Source: Patiria miniata (lineage: Eukaryota > Echinodermata > Asteroidea > Valvatida > Asterinidae). From it: a stretch of DNA of 64,000 nt. The DNA lies in NCBI RefSeq assembly GCF_015706575.1, contig NW_024037069.1:30153315-30217314 (forward strand), read 5' to 3'. Each line of letters begins with the position of its first letter. Within the stretch, counting starts at the first letter, position 1. The notes under the pieces are model-generated. The model had not been told where the DNA came from. It did no database searches and saw only the letters and a list, made by a program, of their open reading frames with translations. This document shows positions 12,960-25,804 of this stretch, piece after piece. A program made the position numbers and the translations under genes.

Positions 12960-14134
12960 CTTAAAAAACGCAGGCTCTGAATATCAATCGCTTAAAACGA
13001 GGGAAAACAAGACCGGCTATCACTGCGGAGGTCTAGCATCGGGAGAAGTTGGAGCACACGCGGATTCCAAACTAATTTTGAGCGTCGGAATTTCTACCAA
13101 GTCCCAACAAGTGAGCAACACTTAAAGGTAAGAAATCACACCATGCCTCGTCCGTAGTGTTTGATGTTATAATAGTTGTGTTTTTTTTCTGCGCGCGTTT
13201 AACTGAATAGCCCTGTGACGCGGTCTGAAAAAAACCTCATCATCAGCCCGTGGGAAATCGCATCAGGAAAACGGGTTTCCTGAACTATAACTACGCGGCT
13301 CTCACTCAAATTATAGCCAATTAAGCCTCGATATATTATCTCCTATCAATGCTGGTTTTGTTGAAACTATTAGGTTTCCAATGGTATATCTACACTATAC
13401 CAAACCTTATAATACTGTTTGTTGGACAGCAAGCGTAGTTCTACACATCTTACGCCTTGCACAATGTGAAATCACAGTTTCTGAATAATTTTCAGAGTTT
13501 GAGTGAACGCTGGAAGGTTTCAGTGGAAGCCATGAAACGAAACCAATACACGTTTGCAATAAATGTTTTTCTTTCTGTTGAATTACATTTGGTACAGTCA
13601 TATTTAACATGGTCTCAAGTAAAAGATCACCCTGTTTACCATGTAATTCTGTGATACCAACGAAATATTGTAAAGCACGCATATTCATTGAAAGTGTTTG
13701 TTTCTCATGGCTTTAACACTATATCTACTTTTGAAAACTGAAAATGCCATGTTTGTTAATTTGGGCTTCATGAAACAGTTTATATTTTTATAGACCTAGG
13801 CCCCCTAACGTTCCATTCCAAATGCTGAACATTCGAAGTAAATTGTGCGTGTTGCCGATTTTAAATATTTATTGCACACTAATTGTGCAATAAATATTTT
13901 GTTATTTTTATTTTGTAATTTTGTGCATTACATGCACGAAATAATTAATCACAAGTACTTGTTTTCTGTATCTTTTACGTTTTATGGTGAATACATGATC
14001 AAAGCTTATTCAACATATTTTCCAAAATATCATTGCTTAAAACCAGGGTTAATCTGCCTAAAGGTTTTCGATATTCCTATAAAAGTTCCTCTATGTGGTG
14101 CGAGTTTCTTTGTAATACGAAAGCTTCGCAAAAT
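12960..14134. other. No gene seen
   Basis: AT-rich. The 13407-13688 minus frame (FVGITELHGKQGDLLLETML) has repeat-like composition and no motif. Confidence 0.3.
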
Positions 14135-14500
14135 TTAAAGGCATATATAGGATCACTTGATTTTCAGGCATTTTGTTCGTTTCCAATAATAATTCCACTC
14201 ACAATCCAAAGAAGAATGTTCAAAACCTAACCTGTTGAAGTTTCAGCTCAGTAGATATTCACATTACCAGAAAACAGTGAAAACCCATGCACAACCTTTT
14301 GATCACTAAACACGATTTTGTGAATAGAACTGTTTATTTCAAATCACCTACATTTCTTGATTTCTTCGAAACGACAGCAAAGCCAGATGGAATAATTTCA
14401 CGGGGTGTTTAATACCAGTGTAATGTTTAATCCAAGTAAGCTTTTGAAAATCATTTGGTAAGTTACCTTCGGGATAAATTCAAACGATCCCGTGTAAAGC
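14135..14500 (+). mobile_element. TTAA-flanked MITE family B
   Basis: Starts ttaaaggcatatataggatc. Shares the blocks gaatgttcaaaacctaacct and gaataatttcacggggtgtt with other copies. Lacks the central palindrome. Confidence 0.75.
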
Positions 14501-14988
14501 AGAACAATTTTGCAACACATGAAATGGTTAAGTTGGATCATCTCCGCCTAGGCTATTTCGCATATTTACTCTCAACTAAAATAATTCGTTTTTGTATTTG
14601 AGATTTCACGAGTTTGAACAAGGGTTTGTTTTTACTGCCCATGATTTACGTGGGAAACAATAGTATTATATATGCGAAGCGGAAATGTTCCTATAGTTGC
14701 ACTGTAACATTGGACTCATCCCTGGGACGACAACTGCAATGCGCACGCTCTTGTTTTACCAGAGGGGTCACCAAACAGGAAACTCTGGGTCAGTTTGCTG
14801 CAAACTATAGGCATCAGACAATCAATTAAATATCGATCACGAGTAAACATAAGTTTCTAAAAAAATCTTTGTAAATTGTATGTTTTACTCCGATGGAATT
14901 GTCGGCTTAAGTTCAATTTGGGAGGGGTGATTTCAAACCATTGCTCAACAGACTTTTAAAAGTTGGGTTGGAATTACAGTATGCTCAA

Positions 14989-15236
14989 ACTCTCTTTTCA
15001 CAACAGAGTAAAAGTAGGAACCAAACAATTTAAAGCGAAAATCACTCCGATTTTAGATTGAAAAAAGTGAAAGAAGACACTCCATAGCATTGGAAACTTG
15101 AGTGAACATTCGATCTATTTCAATGAATGAATTTCAATCTAAATCGTCTTGTCCCTACAGCTTCAGTCTCATGAAATGAATTTTCACTCAATTCGAGTGA
15201 TTTTGTTTCACTCTTTAGAATTTTTACTTAGACTAT
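14989..15236. mobile_element. MITE family C, diverged copy
   Basis: Same arrangement (agtgaacattcgatctattt, aatttcaatctaaatcgtct, tttcactctttagaattt) with many differences, so an older insertion than the other two. Confidence 0.65.
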
Positions 15237-15919
15237 TTTAAGCGACGTGCATTCTTTAAAAAAAAAATTGACATTGTGGAGTCCGCGTTCACAGAAGGCG
15301 TGTTTTGAGTTGAAGCCACAAGGCAGGAAGGACCCTTGGTCATACGGAAATCCGCCTTCGAGACCAGGTCTTGTATTCCACATGCAAAATGCGCTCAGCA
15401 ATATTGCACGTGCCCACAGTGATAGCTAACCAGGTCGCACTCAGTGCGTGCTCGCAAATGACCTCTCTATCTCTACTCCACGTAAACCATGATTGATTTG
15501 TGAAACTGAAACAATGAAATCACTATCAGCTGGACTGAATTTGAATCTAGTATTTATCATTGATGATGTATTTATAAGTTGTCTCACCTTCCCTGAAAGG
15601 GCAGATTGGACAAGTGACGAAAGGTCACTTACAAGGATTTTGTACACCCTTATAGGACACCAACTTTAACTGCCAAAGTGTCGTGGTTTGCGTTTAATTA
15701 TTAAGTATTGATGCCCGTGATTTAAATTAATTGTGTGATTTGACGCTGACTCCTATAATGAATAGCATGGAATAATATGTTTTATATTGTCAGAGTTCGC
15801 CCTACCGCAGAAGACAATTGAAAAATTTAAAGATGCACACCCTGTGATCTTCAGAAAAAAAGATGTTTTTTTTCTCCTAACGCTGATTTTTTTTTCTCCC
15901 AACGAATTTAACAAAAAAT

Positions 15920-16075
15920 CTACTATATTCCGATTTTGGGCGTCTGCGACCCTCTGAAAAAAGGACTTTCGTTTTGCGCACAAAATATGAACCCAACCTG
16001 CGAAAGCCGAATTATTGTCTGGCAGCCAATGATTTGAATTTTGTGAAGAAATAAGTCAATAACTAAACGTCGGTG
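15920..16075 (+). repeat. Dispersed repeat H
   Basis: Second copy, with a short insertion relative to the copy at 4474. Confidence 0.55.
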
Positions 16076-16844
16076 GAACGCATCCATCTTTAATAAAGGT
16101 GCTGCTGGAATACAGTAATATATCTACGAACAGGTTGTGAGAACCAAAACTAACTGAAACTAAACTTTGGAAGCAAAGTATTAACAAACACAAGTTTTAT
16201 CATCATGGAATTGAAACAACATAATTTTATCGTCTGAGATAAACTTACAATGAATATGTGGAATGGCTTTTAAACGATGATCTTTAATTTGCCTGAAATT
16301 GTTTGCAGAAATCCTTCGAACCCAAATAGCAACTTACGAAGAAAATAGGTGCAGGGTAAAGTTTTGCTGCCGTATATCCACTCTTTTGTTGAGAATTAAG
16401 CACTCAAGGAAGTCAGTTTAATATAAATTAACTATGTGCTCTCTTATTTTTGTTACATTTTTATCGAAAAACAAAGAGGCCCGAAACAGAAACCAAAAGT
16501 GCGGGAAGAAACCCCCTAAATTTTCCCGCGAAAGAAATTTATTTAAAAAAAACCTATTCGCAGATGAAATCTGATCTTCCCGGAAAAACGTGTAGTTGGC
16601 CCCACGGCAAGAGACATTTGCGTTCAATTACTGGGTTAAACGGAGAGGGACCACAAGGGGTCTGTGGGGGACTTCACGGGAACTCAGACGATTCATTAGT
16701 GTCATATTTTGATGGAAAATATTCCTTTACATGGAAAAGCAGGAAGAGATTTAGGTCCATTATAACTGTATTTTTTTAGGTTCCCTTTCGAACAAACTTC
16801 TTAGCTTCTTTACCCATCATTTTTGTACCGTTTTGGTGGGGGTC

Positions 16845-17226
16845 TACCCGATGTGAGTCCCCAATACCCTCTAAATTCCAAAGAGTGAAATTAGGGACTA
16901 GACGTTTTAGAATGAAAATCACTCTCATTTTCGATTGAAATAGTCTGAAAAATGAACCACTTCAGTCGAAGCTCGAGTGAAAACTCGATCTTTACGATTG
17001 AAGAAATTTCACTCTAAAACGTCTAGTCCCTAGTTTCCGACTGTGGGAGTGAATCTTCACTCGAATGGAGTGAATTTTCACTCTTTTGAAGTTAGACAGT
17101 ACCGATGTTCCCTGAAATCCTTAGGATATAGGGTTAGGGTTAGGGCTAGGGTTAGGGTAAGGGTGAGGATTTCGGGGAACATCGGTATTGGGGAACATCG
17201 GTATTGGGGAACATAGGTATGCACCC
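16845..17226. repeat. Telomere-like hairpin repeat D, interrupted
   Basis: Second copy with the same GGGTTAGGG core and GGGGAACAT arm; its left arm is split by the family C MITE at 16869-17099. Confidence 0.75.
16869..17099. mobile_element. MITE family C, inserted in repeat D
   Basis: About 90% identical by eye to the copy at 7266. Flanked on both sides by pieces of repeat D, with TACC at each junction. Confidence 0.8.
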
Positions 17227-17689
17227 GTTTTGGTGCACTGTGCACCCAATAAGGAAACTATTCCAGAAAAAAACTACGTAAAATCAACTCAATCATTTAA
17301 TTAAATGAATAAGCAATTCATTCCCCAACAGAAGGAAAACTGCACAAACAATCAAAATATTACTGATTTTGCTTGTACTATCTTTAAAAACAAAATGGTT
17401 AGGATATAAGAGAAGATATCATGAAAATACTTGAGGTAAACATTCAAACTGAAACTTTTCGTGATTTCAATAAATTCACTTTCGCTCCAAAATGAAACAC
17501 AATTTCCTCACTTCGGGTATCCCTATTCAACCAGATCAAAAATCCTTGAATTCAGTACGAAAACAATAATCAAGAGATGATTCTTCAACATCTGTTTGCC
17601 AGAACCATCCTCAGCCTTGCGTGAAATCGAAGAGGTTTTCCTGGAGCCAGGTTTATTCCCCCAGCATATTTTGTTTTGCGAAATTCTGG

Positions 17690-17860
17690 CTACCAACAAG
17701 GAACGTGTCGGAACGTGTCTGAGTGGCGTAGCTCGTGCCTGCCGTGCATGCAGCGCGCCGCTCGGCACACGACACTGGCGCGCGGTACGGCCACAGAGAC
17801 CTCGGCCCGGGCCCGAGGCGGGCCCCGAGAAACCACCTGCTGAGCCGAACCGTGCATACA
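17690..17860 (+). promoter_or_regulatory. CpG-rich patch upstream of the Scl/Tal1 exon
   Basis: Short stretch much richer in G+C and CpG (for example gcagcgcgccgctcggcac and cctcggcccgggcccgaggc) than its AT-rich surroundings, about 450-600 bp before the first candidate start codon. Likely promoter or 5' noncoding exon; the frames through it on both strands look like composition artefacts. Confidence 0.35.
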
Positions 17861-18263
17861 TTGATATGTAAACAATTCCTGGTACACGTACCTGGTAGTG
17901 TCTGGTACTGGTAGAAAAGACCGTTATTACCTACCAGTTCACCGTTCTGCGCGTGCGCAGTGCTGGAGTGCACATCACCGAGTGTTACATGTTAACTAAG
18001 AAATGTAAACCAGCATCTAATTCTCAAAGCAGTAAGTAGCAAATGAAGATTAGCTTAATCTAAGTTGTTATTTATTGTTCAAGTCAAGACAAGAAATGGT
18101 AGGCTAATCCCTATGTTTATGGTATCGCTTGTTTATTTTAAAAGCAATCAGACGAGGTAGACGTGTTTTAAGGCCATCTGTTTGTATCCGTGTCAATTCG
18201 AAGATCACTGGAAATGTTATCAGCATTCCACCTTATCTTCTCTCCTTTTCAATTTTCCCTCAG

Positions 18264-18620
18264 GCTGAGTGGACTCGTCCGAACGTCTGCGCATGAGCAA
18301 TGGCTTCAGTCGCCGTCACGGCAAACTTACTTGGGATTGGTCGAGACCACGGACTTTTGTCAAGAACCTTGTTGGTTCCCTCACCTCAGGTGACAACGCC
18401 TATCAGCCCAGGTGGTATGACGACGGTAAGCCGTAATGGATCCGTTCGCGACCACCATACGACCACGAGCTATTCTGTGCCATCACCCAGCCCAGCACTG
18501 CGGGAGAGTTTCACCTTCACACGAGCCACGACGAGTCCGGAGGATAGGAAAGATCTGGGTCAGTTGCTGGGTGTGGAGGATGATCAAACAAGAGCTGTGG
18601 CACCAAAGTTGGTGGATTGA
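18264..18620 (+). CDS. Probable N-terminal coding part of the Scl/Tal1 gene (frame offset by one)
   Basis: A strong acceptor (caattttccctcag) ends at 18263. ATG at 18300 has G at -3 and G at +4 and opens 106 codons: [20 protein letters not shown], later [19 protein letters not shown] and [17 protein letters not shown]. This is Ser/Pro/Thr-rich like the disordered N-termini of SCL proteins. The frame closes at 18618-18620, exactly where the bHLH frame (one base back) has become open (last stop 18581). No intron with matching phase and good sites was found between them. Readings: a one-base indel in this assembly or allele, an unrecognised splice, or a chance frame. A second ATG frame at 18293 ending in GACGACG|GTAAGC is an alternative exon. 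Confidence 0.5.
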
Positions 18621-19447
18621 GCATCAAGACACAGCAGCAAACCACTGAGAACTGCCTGCTGTCTCCTGTATCACCACATTCAATACTGAGTAGTCCTGCG
18701 ATTCTCCCTACCGAAACATCCAACATTGAGCCGGCTGCAAGAATGCAGCATTCTCCTCACGTCACCTGGACTTTTCCCACCGTGGTCAACTCGTCTCCAG
18801 CCACGCAGGGTCTGTCCGAGCTCCAGAATAACGCCACTTTCACCATCCATCCAAGAAGCCAAAATGTGTTCTGCAATGTCCGGCAGGCTGGCTTCGCACC
18901 GCTGATTGAACGAGCCGGAGGACCGCCCAAAGTCATCCGTCGCATGTTCACCAACAGCCGCGAGCGGTGGAGGCAACAGAACGTCAACTCGGGGTTCTCG
19001 GAGCTTCGGAAGATGCTCCCCACGCACCCAATCGACAAGAAGCTCAGTAAGAATGAGATCCTCCGGCTGGCCATCCGATACATCAATTTTCTTGAGGATC
19101 TCAGAGATGAGCAGATTGCGGAGGATGCGGCGGCGGCCAGAGCCGAAGGGGACATGGACTCAGTGGAATGCTCACCAACTCGCACCTACTGCAAGGAGGA
19201 GAGAGTAACCGTCTCACCTCCAACAATCTCCGTCCACAACACTGACACTACTATCTGCCGTCAGACGATGCGTCCACGAGACAGCCGGAGCTCATCGGAG
19301 AGCGGCATTGGGGACACGGAGAGTCTCTGCGGGAGTGCCGGCAGTGGTTGTGACAGCCACGGCAGCGTGTACTTCAGTGACGATAACGTGGGATCAGTCG
19401 ATTCCTCTGCTTGGTTCTCCTCCCCTGGAAGTAACCAGAGTATGTAA
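18617..19447 (+). CDS. TAL1: Scl/Tal1-type bHLH transcription factor
   Basis: Nuclear class II bHLH factor; vertebrate TAL1/LYL1 bind E-boxes with E-proteins and act in blood, endothelial and neural development. The bHLH (18935-19099) reads [19 protein letters not shown], then [19 protein letters not shown] and [19 protein letters not shown], which is diagnostic for the SCL family rather than other bHLH groups. The tail is Ser-rich ([20 protein letters not shown]). The frame is open from just after a stop at 18581 and has no ATG until 18743 (A at -3), which would give 234 residues. Residues before that ATG ([20 protein letters not shown]) look coding, so the true start is probably further up, in the frame beginning at 18300. 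The lineage-specific subtype (Tal1, Tal2 or Lyl1) cannot be fixed by eye. Confidence 0.9.
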   Translation: MSIKTQQQTTENCLLSPVSPHSILSSPAILPTETSNIEPAARMQHSPHVTWTFPTVVNSSPATQGLSELQNNATFTIHPRSQNVFCNVRQAGFAPLIERAGGPPKVIRRMFTNSRERWRQQNVNSGFSELRKMLPTHPIDKKLSKNEILRLAIRYINFLEDLRDEQIAEDAAAARAEGDMDSVECSPTRTYCKEERVTVSPPTISVHNTDTTICRQTMRPRDSRSSSESGIGDTESLCGSAGSGCDSHGSVYFSDDNVGSVDSSAWFSSPGSNQSM

Positions 19448-20711
19448 GAATCCCACCCTGCCATAATTGCATGATTTTCTGCAGATCGGTTGTATAAACA
19501 AGATTGGTGCGTTTGACTTAAATATGCTCTAGAACTTCCCAAGATTGCAATTATACAAGTTTGTAAGTCTGTCGTGTAGTATACATTCCTTAAAAGCCAT
19601 ACACAGTTGTGAACATAATTCACAGGGATATCTTAACGAATATGAATGAAGTAATCTGTTATTATCACTGCGCTCAAATTTTGGCTTTAACAAATGAAAC
19701 GTCCAATTAATGGTTCATGTACTATGTACATGATAGATATGGCTCATTTGTGACTTAATGTTGGGCCTACATAATTATAAATAGAACTGACGTCAGGAAC
19801 CTTGTCGTGTTGTGTGTTCATGTAACTAATGAGATTGTGTTTTTAATGTTAAAGCCCATTTATTTTGTCTAGCCCTGCCTATAAATAGGTGGAAAACATT
19901 CATTGGAATTTCCTAGGTGTAATGGTAAATTAACTTCCGTGAGAGACTGGTGTATTTTTGTGCATAGAGTTGAAGAGTTCGTATATAAGAAGACAGACTT
20001 TCCTCACGCAGATGTGATTAAAACAAAACAACAGGTTGACATTTTGGCCCGACACGGAAATAGAAATGTGTTTGGGGCAAAACATTCCAATCAGCTAATA
20101 CCGTATTGGGGCGAATATTTCCATCTTTAATTAGATATATTCCTAATTCTGCCACAATACTTGTATTTCTGTATTTTTTCAAAATTGAAGATCATTCTGA
20201 ATTTCTGATTGCTATTAAGTGCCGGACCTTCTGCGCATGAGCGGAACCGTGGCCTTAGGAAGCGATAATGTTTTACTATCTCGTGAGTTTGCAAGATGAA
20301 TTTAAATCAAGTCGTATCTGTTGCAGACATTTTGATGTATATGGGAATTCCTAAGAAAAGATCTGTTAATTAAGAAATATTTTTATGTGTTTTACCGTCC
20401 AGTTTTTGAAATTATTGACGCCCGTGGGTGGTGTTTTTTGTACAGTATTTCATACAAGAAAATCGTTGGAAATAATATGTGTTATAGTAGGCCTACGATT
20501 GATTTGTTGTGAAATTACATTGTGTTAATGTGGCTGAACAAACAAACAAACACCAGTACGTAAATTTGAATGATGAAACCGTGGTCCAAATATTGTCGTG
20601 ATTAGCGCGCACACTTATAGAACTGAGACATAATTTTCCACTTTGCCTTTAAGAAAGATCCTGCCAGGATAGGACCAGAACAAGGTCCATCCAGCAGTGT
20701 TGTAGTCGAGT

Positions 20712-20965
20712 CCATCACAAGTCATTGCAAGTCCCCACAAGGCCATCACATGTCCTCACAAGTCCATCACAAGTCCTCGCAAGTCCCCACAAGTCCTCAA
20801 ATGTCCTCACAAGTCCTCACAAGTCCATCACAAGTCCATGCAAGTCCTCACAAGTCCTCACAAGTCCATCACAATTCCTTACAAGTCCATCACAATTCCA
20901 TCACATGTCCTCACAAGTCCCTGCAAGTCCTCGTAAGTCCATCACAAGTCACACATGCAGTCCCA
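20712..20965. repeat. CAAGTCC minisatellite
   Basis: Units of 10-11 bp (acaagtcctc, acaagtccatc). Gives spurious Ser/Pro/Gln-rich frames. Confidence 0.85.
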
Positions 20966-23900
20966 ATGCAAGTCACAAGTATTTCAAATGATCCAATTGG
21001 CCAGGTCCGAATCACATGGCTACGGGCGGGAATAACACAAGAGTCTATGGCAAGTGGCTGCAGCCGCTAGCCATGGCTTCCACATAGTGTGTGTTTATTC
21101 CCGGCCGTAGCCTATAGTGATTCGGACATGTTGCTTAGGACTGGAGTTGTGAATGGACTTTTTGATTTACCTGTGATGGGACTCGTGATGGGCGTGTGAT
21201 GGGTTCGACTACGACACTTCCACCCAGTTTATAGTAAGCAGTTTGTAGCAGTTTGTATTTCACACGCTTGTACATCAGGTTTTATAGACTTCCATAAGGA
21301 AAGAGCATATCGAATGGCGAACGAAACATCGGAGAAGGGCAACAGATTTTACAGTTTTGACAATTGGCATTTGTTACTTGCATAAACACTTTCTGGCGAC
21401 ACATTATTGGGTAATTCCGTGAGTGACAAGTACACCAGGAGTTGAGCCCTTACTGCCCTCAATGCCGAAAAGGTCGCCAAATTATAATTATGGATTTAGT
21501 GTCCACACTTGGTTTGTAAATCTGTCTCCACCAGACATGGAAATCAGTTCTATCCGGGTCTAGGTACCATCCACAGACATGCATTTGCTATTCACCTTGT
21601 ACACCTAATTGCCCGACATATGCAAATGTAATATTACTTGGGTCCCTCTGGGGTGCATGCGATTGACTTCAAAGACCATCTGTGTGGAAAACCTACAGGT
21701 TTTTTTTCTCGACTAAGTTGTATATTATTCCTGCAAGAATCTCAAAGTTTGCAGGAGGTATACTTGGCAAGTGCGCGCGAAGCTTTACCCTTTATTTCCG
21801 TAGGTCGTAGATCTGTCACGAATTGACCGAGGCAAAGCGACCACATTTGACCTTTTAGCTGGAAACTCAACTGTGTAAATTGTGAGCTTAGTAGAGAAAG
21901 TGTACCAGCACCACAGTGATCCAACCGACCTGAAATGACCCTTAATTCTCCTGATGTTGGCTGGGGAGAAAGAAAAAACTGAAGTAGGCACGCTTATTAA
22001 CAAATCTGCTAAACTTGCAGAACCCGGTCGGGTTGAGATTGCTAAGGGGTGTGGCACGCGCTAAGCTTGCAGCGACCGTGCAGGTTCTACCGAGGCTAGC
22101 ACGTGCCTGATAGATTTACCAACCCCCATCAAAAAAATTGTTTATTCGGCCGTATTCAGTCTGGTCCACAGCATCTCCTTCACTTGGTACATTCCACGCG
22201 TGAAGGGATACAGGGTACCTTACATCGACCACGCCCTTAGGTCAGGGGTCACGCACGCGCACTTCTCAAGCTTATCATGTTGGGTTGTTCTATAAACATC
22301 TATAATGTTCGTGTTCTGGATAGTTTCTATACCTGCCACTAGCATCGTGAGCGCATATCCTACTCCTGCATCTGTTTCCAGGTCGCTGTGAAAAATAGCA
22401 ATGACTTGTTACACGTGCCATAAATTCTGACTTTTTGAGGACATTTCTGGCAGGTTTTTTTTTTTACTTACGTTCAAAATAACTTGGTCAAAACAATTAA
22501 AAGTGATGCTTACGCCATGCTAACGCCTGATGTTTAGATTGACGCCCTTACCCTGATGTAGCAATTAAGTACACGATTTGGACAGTTGCGATTTCAAAGG
22601 AAAACCGTCCAGAAGTGTTCACGAACTTCAAAAGCATTCAAGTTGTTATAAGATGTTTCAATTAAGATGAGAATTTTTCTTCTTAACTTTTTTAAATTGA
22701 AGAAAGGCGCTGCATATGCGGAGAAAGGGTGTGGGCTTGCAAGTACATTTAATTATTTTGTTAATCAATTTTATTAATTTTTTTCTTAGGCTTAGGCCTA
22801 TTCGATTTGTTTCAAAATCATTGAACCTCATGTCCGTCCACTGATTGTAAGACTGAGGGTTTGTACGTGTATCAACACAACACACTTGTGATTTAGTTAT
22901 GCGCCTATCAATTCCCCCCTCCTGTGACAAATTCCCACCCCTCGGGCAAAATTTAAGTGACAATCTCCGACAAACATGCGTTGGGCGCACTAGTGATTGC
23001 CTTTCCATGTTGTACACCAATGGTAACAATGTTTTTGAGTGACCAAAATCCCCACCCTGGGGGCATGAAAACATAGCCAAATCCCGACATCGGACCGGGG
23101 GCAACGCGAGGGGGAGGAGAGTCTGCTGGGGGAAACTTTGATAGGCGCATTATAGAGTAGTAACCGTCCATTGGTTCGAAGTATGAAGCAAAATCCATTT
23201 TTTTTAAGAACTAACCATAACTGGTTAGGGTAGATTATGGGCTTGTTTACTTGAATATAGGCCTACCTATGGAAAACATGGTATTTTTTTTTTATTTACT
23301 TACTACATACCTTAATAATTTTAGTTAAATGCTGTGCCTGGAAGATATATCAGGCTTATTGTAGAGTAATTACTGTCTATTTTCTATGCAAATGCTTTGT
23401 ACAGTATTGATAGTATTAGCTATGGACATTTATACCAGAATATTCTTAATTGAGGAGGATTGTTTATTTTGGTGAGACAGCAAATTCAAAGCGGAAATTT
23501 ACAAACTCTAAGATCCGGGTTTTTGTTTGTCTGAATCTGGCTTTTATTTTTATAAGTGAAGTAAAGAGAATAGGCAAACATGACTGTACGTTTGGCACTT
23601 TGGAACAACTTTCAATGCTTTTCAAGTTGTAACTGTGGTGAAAAGATAATTGGTATACCAAATGAAAGGGATTTGATTGACTTAAGTCAGTCGTTTGAAA
23701 ATGAAGGAAAAACTTTCTACCACAACTTGTAATTCATGAGATAAGTGAAAGAAAGATTTACCTTTCGACTTAGGTTGGAAATGAACGAGATCTGAAGACT
23801 ATATTGTGAATTCGTGGAAACGTGTAACGCGGATGTAAAGCGTATCCTGTTTGGTGATGTATTTTTGTTCTGTATTGCATGATCATGCGAACAGATGTTT

Positions 23901-24629
23901 TTGTGCTGGGCTGTGCTATATGTTAATTTTTCCTAGTGAGTAATACAAACAGAAATTATAATGTAGAGAGAAAAAGTATTATTTTATATTCTATCTGATT
24001 TCTTTTTTGTTTTGGGCTGGACCCATTCTGTTAGAGTTGATTTCTGTTATTTTAAAATTTAGAATTATAGGTATCGTATAGTAAATAAGTAGCAATATTT
24101 CGTTTGGTTTCATAGAATGTATACTTTCGTCGATTGCTTTGTATATTGCTCAGATAAATTGTTTTATCTTTCCGAGGCACGATAACTTCTTTCATTGGAG
24201 GATGCATCTTCATCTTAGTTCTAAAACTGTTCAGCCTTTTTTTTTTAATTTACTGATTGAATGGCTGCACTTGTCAAATTCTTGTTATACACTTGTGCGC
24301 ATGCTTAGAATTACGTAACCAAGTCGAACAGTGTCGATGTCTGCTGCCACCTACGTTTGAAGTCTGCTCGTGAGTTGGTCTCTCGCCATATATTTTTGTA
24401 CATAAGTCATACTTTTCCGATTTTTGTAATATATTTTGATATTATGCTGTTAGTATTTCGTCCATTTTACATTCCTGTTAAAATAGTACGTTACGATATC
24501 TAGTCCGCCCGCTTTCACATTTGCCTGTACATACTATAGATGCCTTTCATGCAGCCTGCTGTACATTCCATAATCGTATCAATTAATGTTACAGACAGTA
24601 ATGAATTTGACTTAATTTGTATTGAAAAA

Positions 24630-24635
24630 AATAAA
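24630..24635 (+). terminator. Candidate poly(A) signal
   Basis: AATAAA in an AT-rich, repeat-poor stretch, followed by gtttgtgatgt. Plausible 3' end for the bHLH transcript or another plus-strand transcript. Confidence 0.35.
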
Positions 24636-25254
24636 CAGAATACACGAAGTTTGTGATGTAACGAGAGTTTTCATGAGTTTGTTTCTGCATTCAATAGGGG
24701 ACGTTGAACAATAGAGGACAATAGGGTCCCCAATTCCCAAAGGTCCCCTATTTGGCGATCGTGTACAAAACATATGTGAGGTCTTCCTTAAAAGTTAAAG
24801 TACAAACAAAAGAGTGACAATAGGGGCCCCCGATTGCAGGCAAAAGCGTTGGTTTTGTTTGATTTGTTATGCCTTTATACTTTTTTATGCTGGCAGATAT
24901 CGCATAATTACATCAAGACAAAAGCACAGGGCACCTTATTAAAGATACACCTCAACCCGGCTATTTTGAAATTTCAGATTTCGCATGCCACAAATACACG
25001 TGATATTCATCCAAGCATATTAGGAGGTTCCCTTTAATCAAAAACCTTCACTCTGCCCCAACCGGATACACTACACAAACCTACCCATAACCCATTTGTA
25101 AAACCCCCCCCCCCCCAACCGTTTATAATATTCTCAAGCTGGGAATGGTTGCAATCAACATGTGAAAATAACAAACGTTCAAAAATGGTTTAACCTTATA
25201 AGTTATAGGAAGACGCCAAAAGGTTTCCTGAGAACTAGAACGTGTCTCCCAATC

Positions 25255-25415
25255 AGTGGCACACCCAGGATTTGGCTGGGGGGGGGGTTAAAAAAAAATC
25301 CACATTTTTTTAGAAATTGATTTTGTTTTTTTAAATGTTGCCCAAAATTTTTGGCCGCAGACATTTTTTTTTTTTGGGGGGGGGGGACTATTTTGACGTT
25401 GGTGGCGCCATTTAC
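25255..25415. mobile_element. G-run element, ends unclear
   Basis: Starts cagtggcacacccaggattt, then runs of G and A/T. Same style as the element at 2529 but with no clear right end. Confidence 0.35.
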
Positions 25416-25804
25416 ACCCCTATTTATATTATACTACTTGAAAATAGGCCACATACATATCAAATCATGGGACTAAAAAAATACATTTTCATATTCTAGA
25501 GTCTTGTGAACTGGGCGTCAAGCCTCCCTTAAATGCTCTCTACTTAAGGTTGGGTAAGAATGCAAAATCCATTGAGAGACAGCAGGTGACAGAGAACGCT
25601 TTTAGAGCAGACACTGATGCTCGTGCGAAGACGAGAAAGTTAAACTAAAATTTGCCCCTCGCCCTAGAAGTGTCTTCTTTATTAGTAATTGAAAAAGAAC
25701 AGGAATATAGATGACTAATCTTTAAATGGGTGCTACTAATTCCCTTCACCCTACAGATTTATGAAATATGAATTAAGGAGAAAAAGAGCACCCCATCGTC
25801 AAAT

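Larger units (their letters stand above)
19448..24660 (+). other. AT-rich downstream region, candidate long 3'UTR of the bHLH gene
   Basis: No coding sequence recognised. It includes a CAAGTCC minisatellite near 20.7-21.0 kb and otherwise few repeats. The first canonical AATAAA after the stop is at 24630-24635, followed by a GT-rich stretch. Two UGUACAUA Pumilio-type motifs (24397-24404 and 24526-24533) sit just before it, as is common in 3'UTRs. Whether the transcript really spans 5 kb is inference. Confidence 0.3.

Noticed and set aside
13407-13688. Minus-strand 93-codon protein
   Set aside because: No motif, no splice context, and repeat-like AT-rich composition.
18680-19185. Minus-strand and alternative plus frames across the bHLH exon
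   Set aside because: Shadows of the bHLH coding frame, which has decisive homology.
20725-21070. Ser/Pro/Gln-rich frames of 88 and 106 codons
   Set aside because: Products of the CAAGTCC minisatellite.
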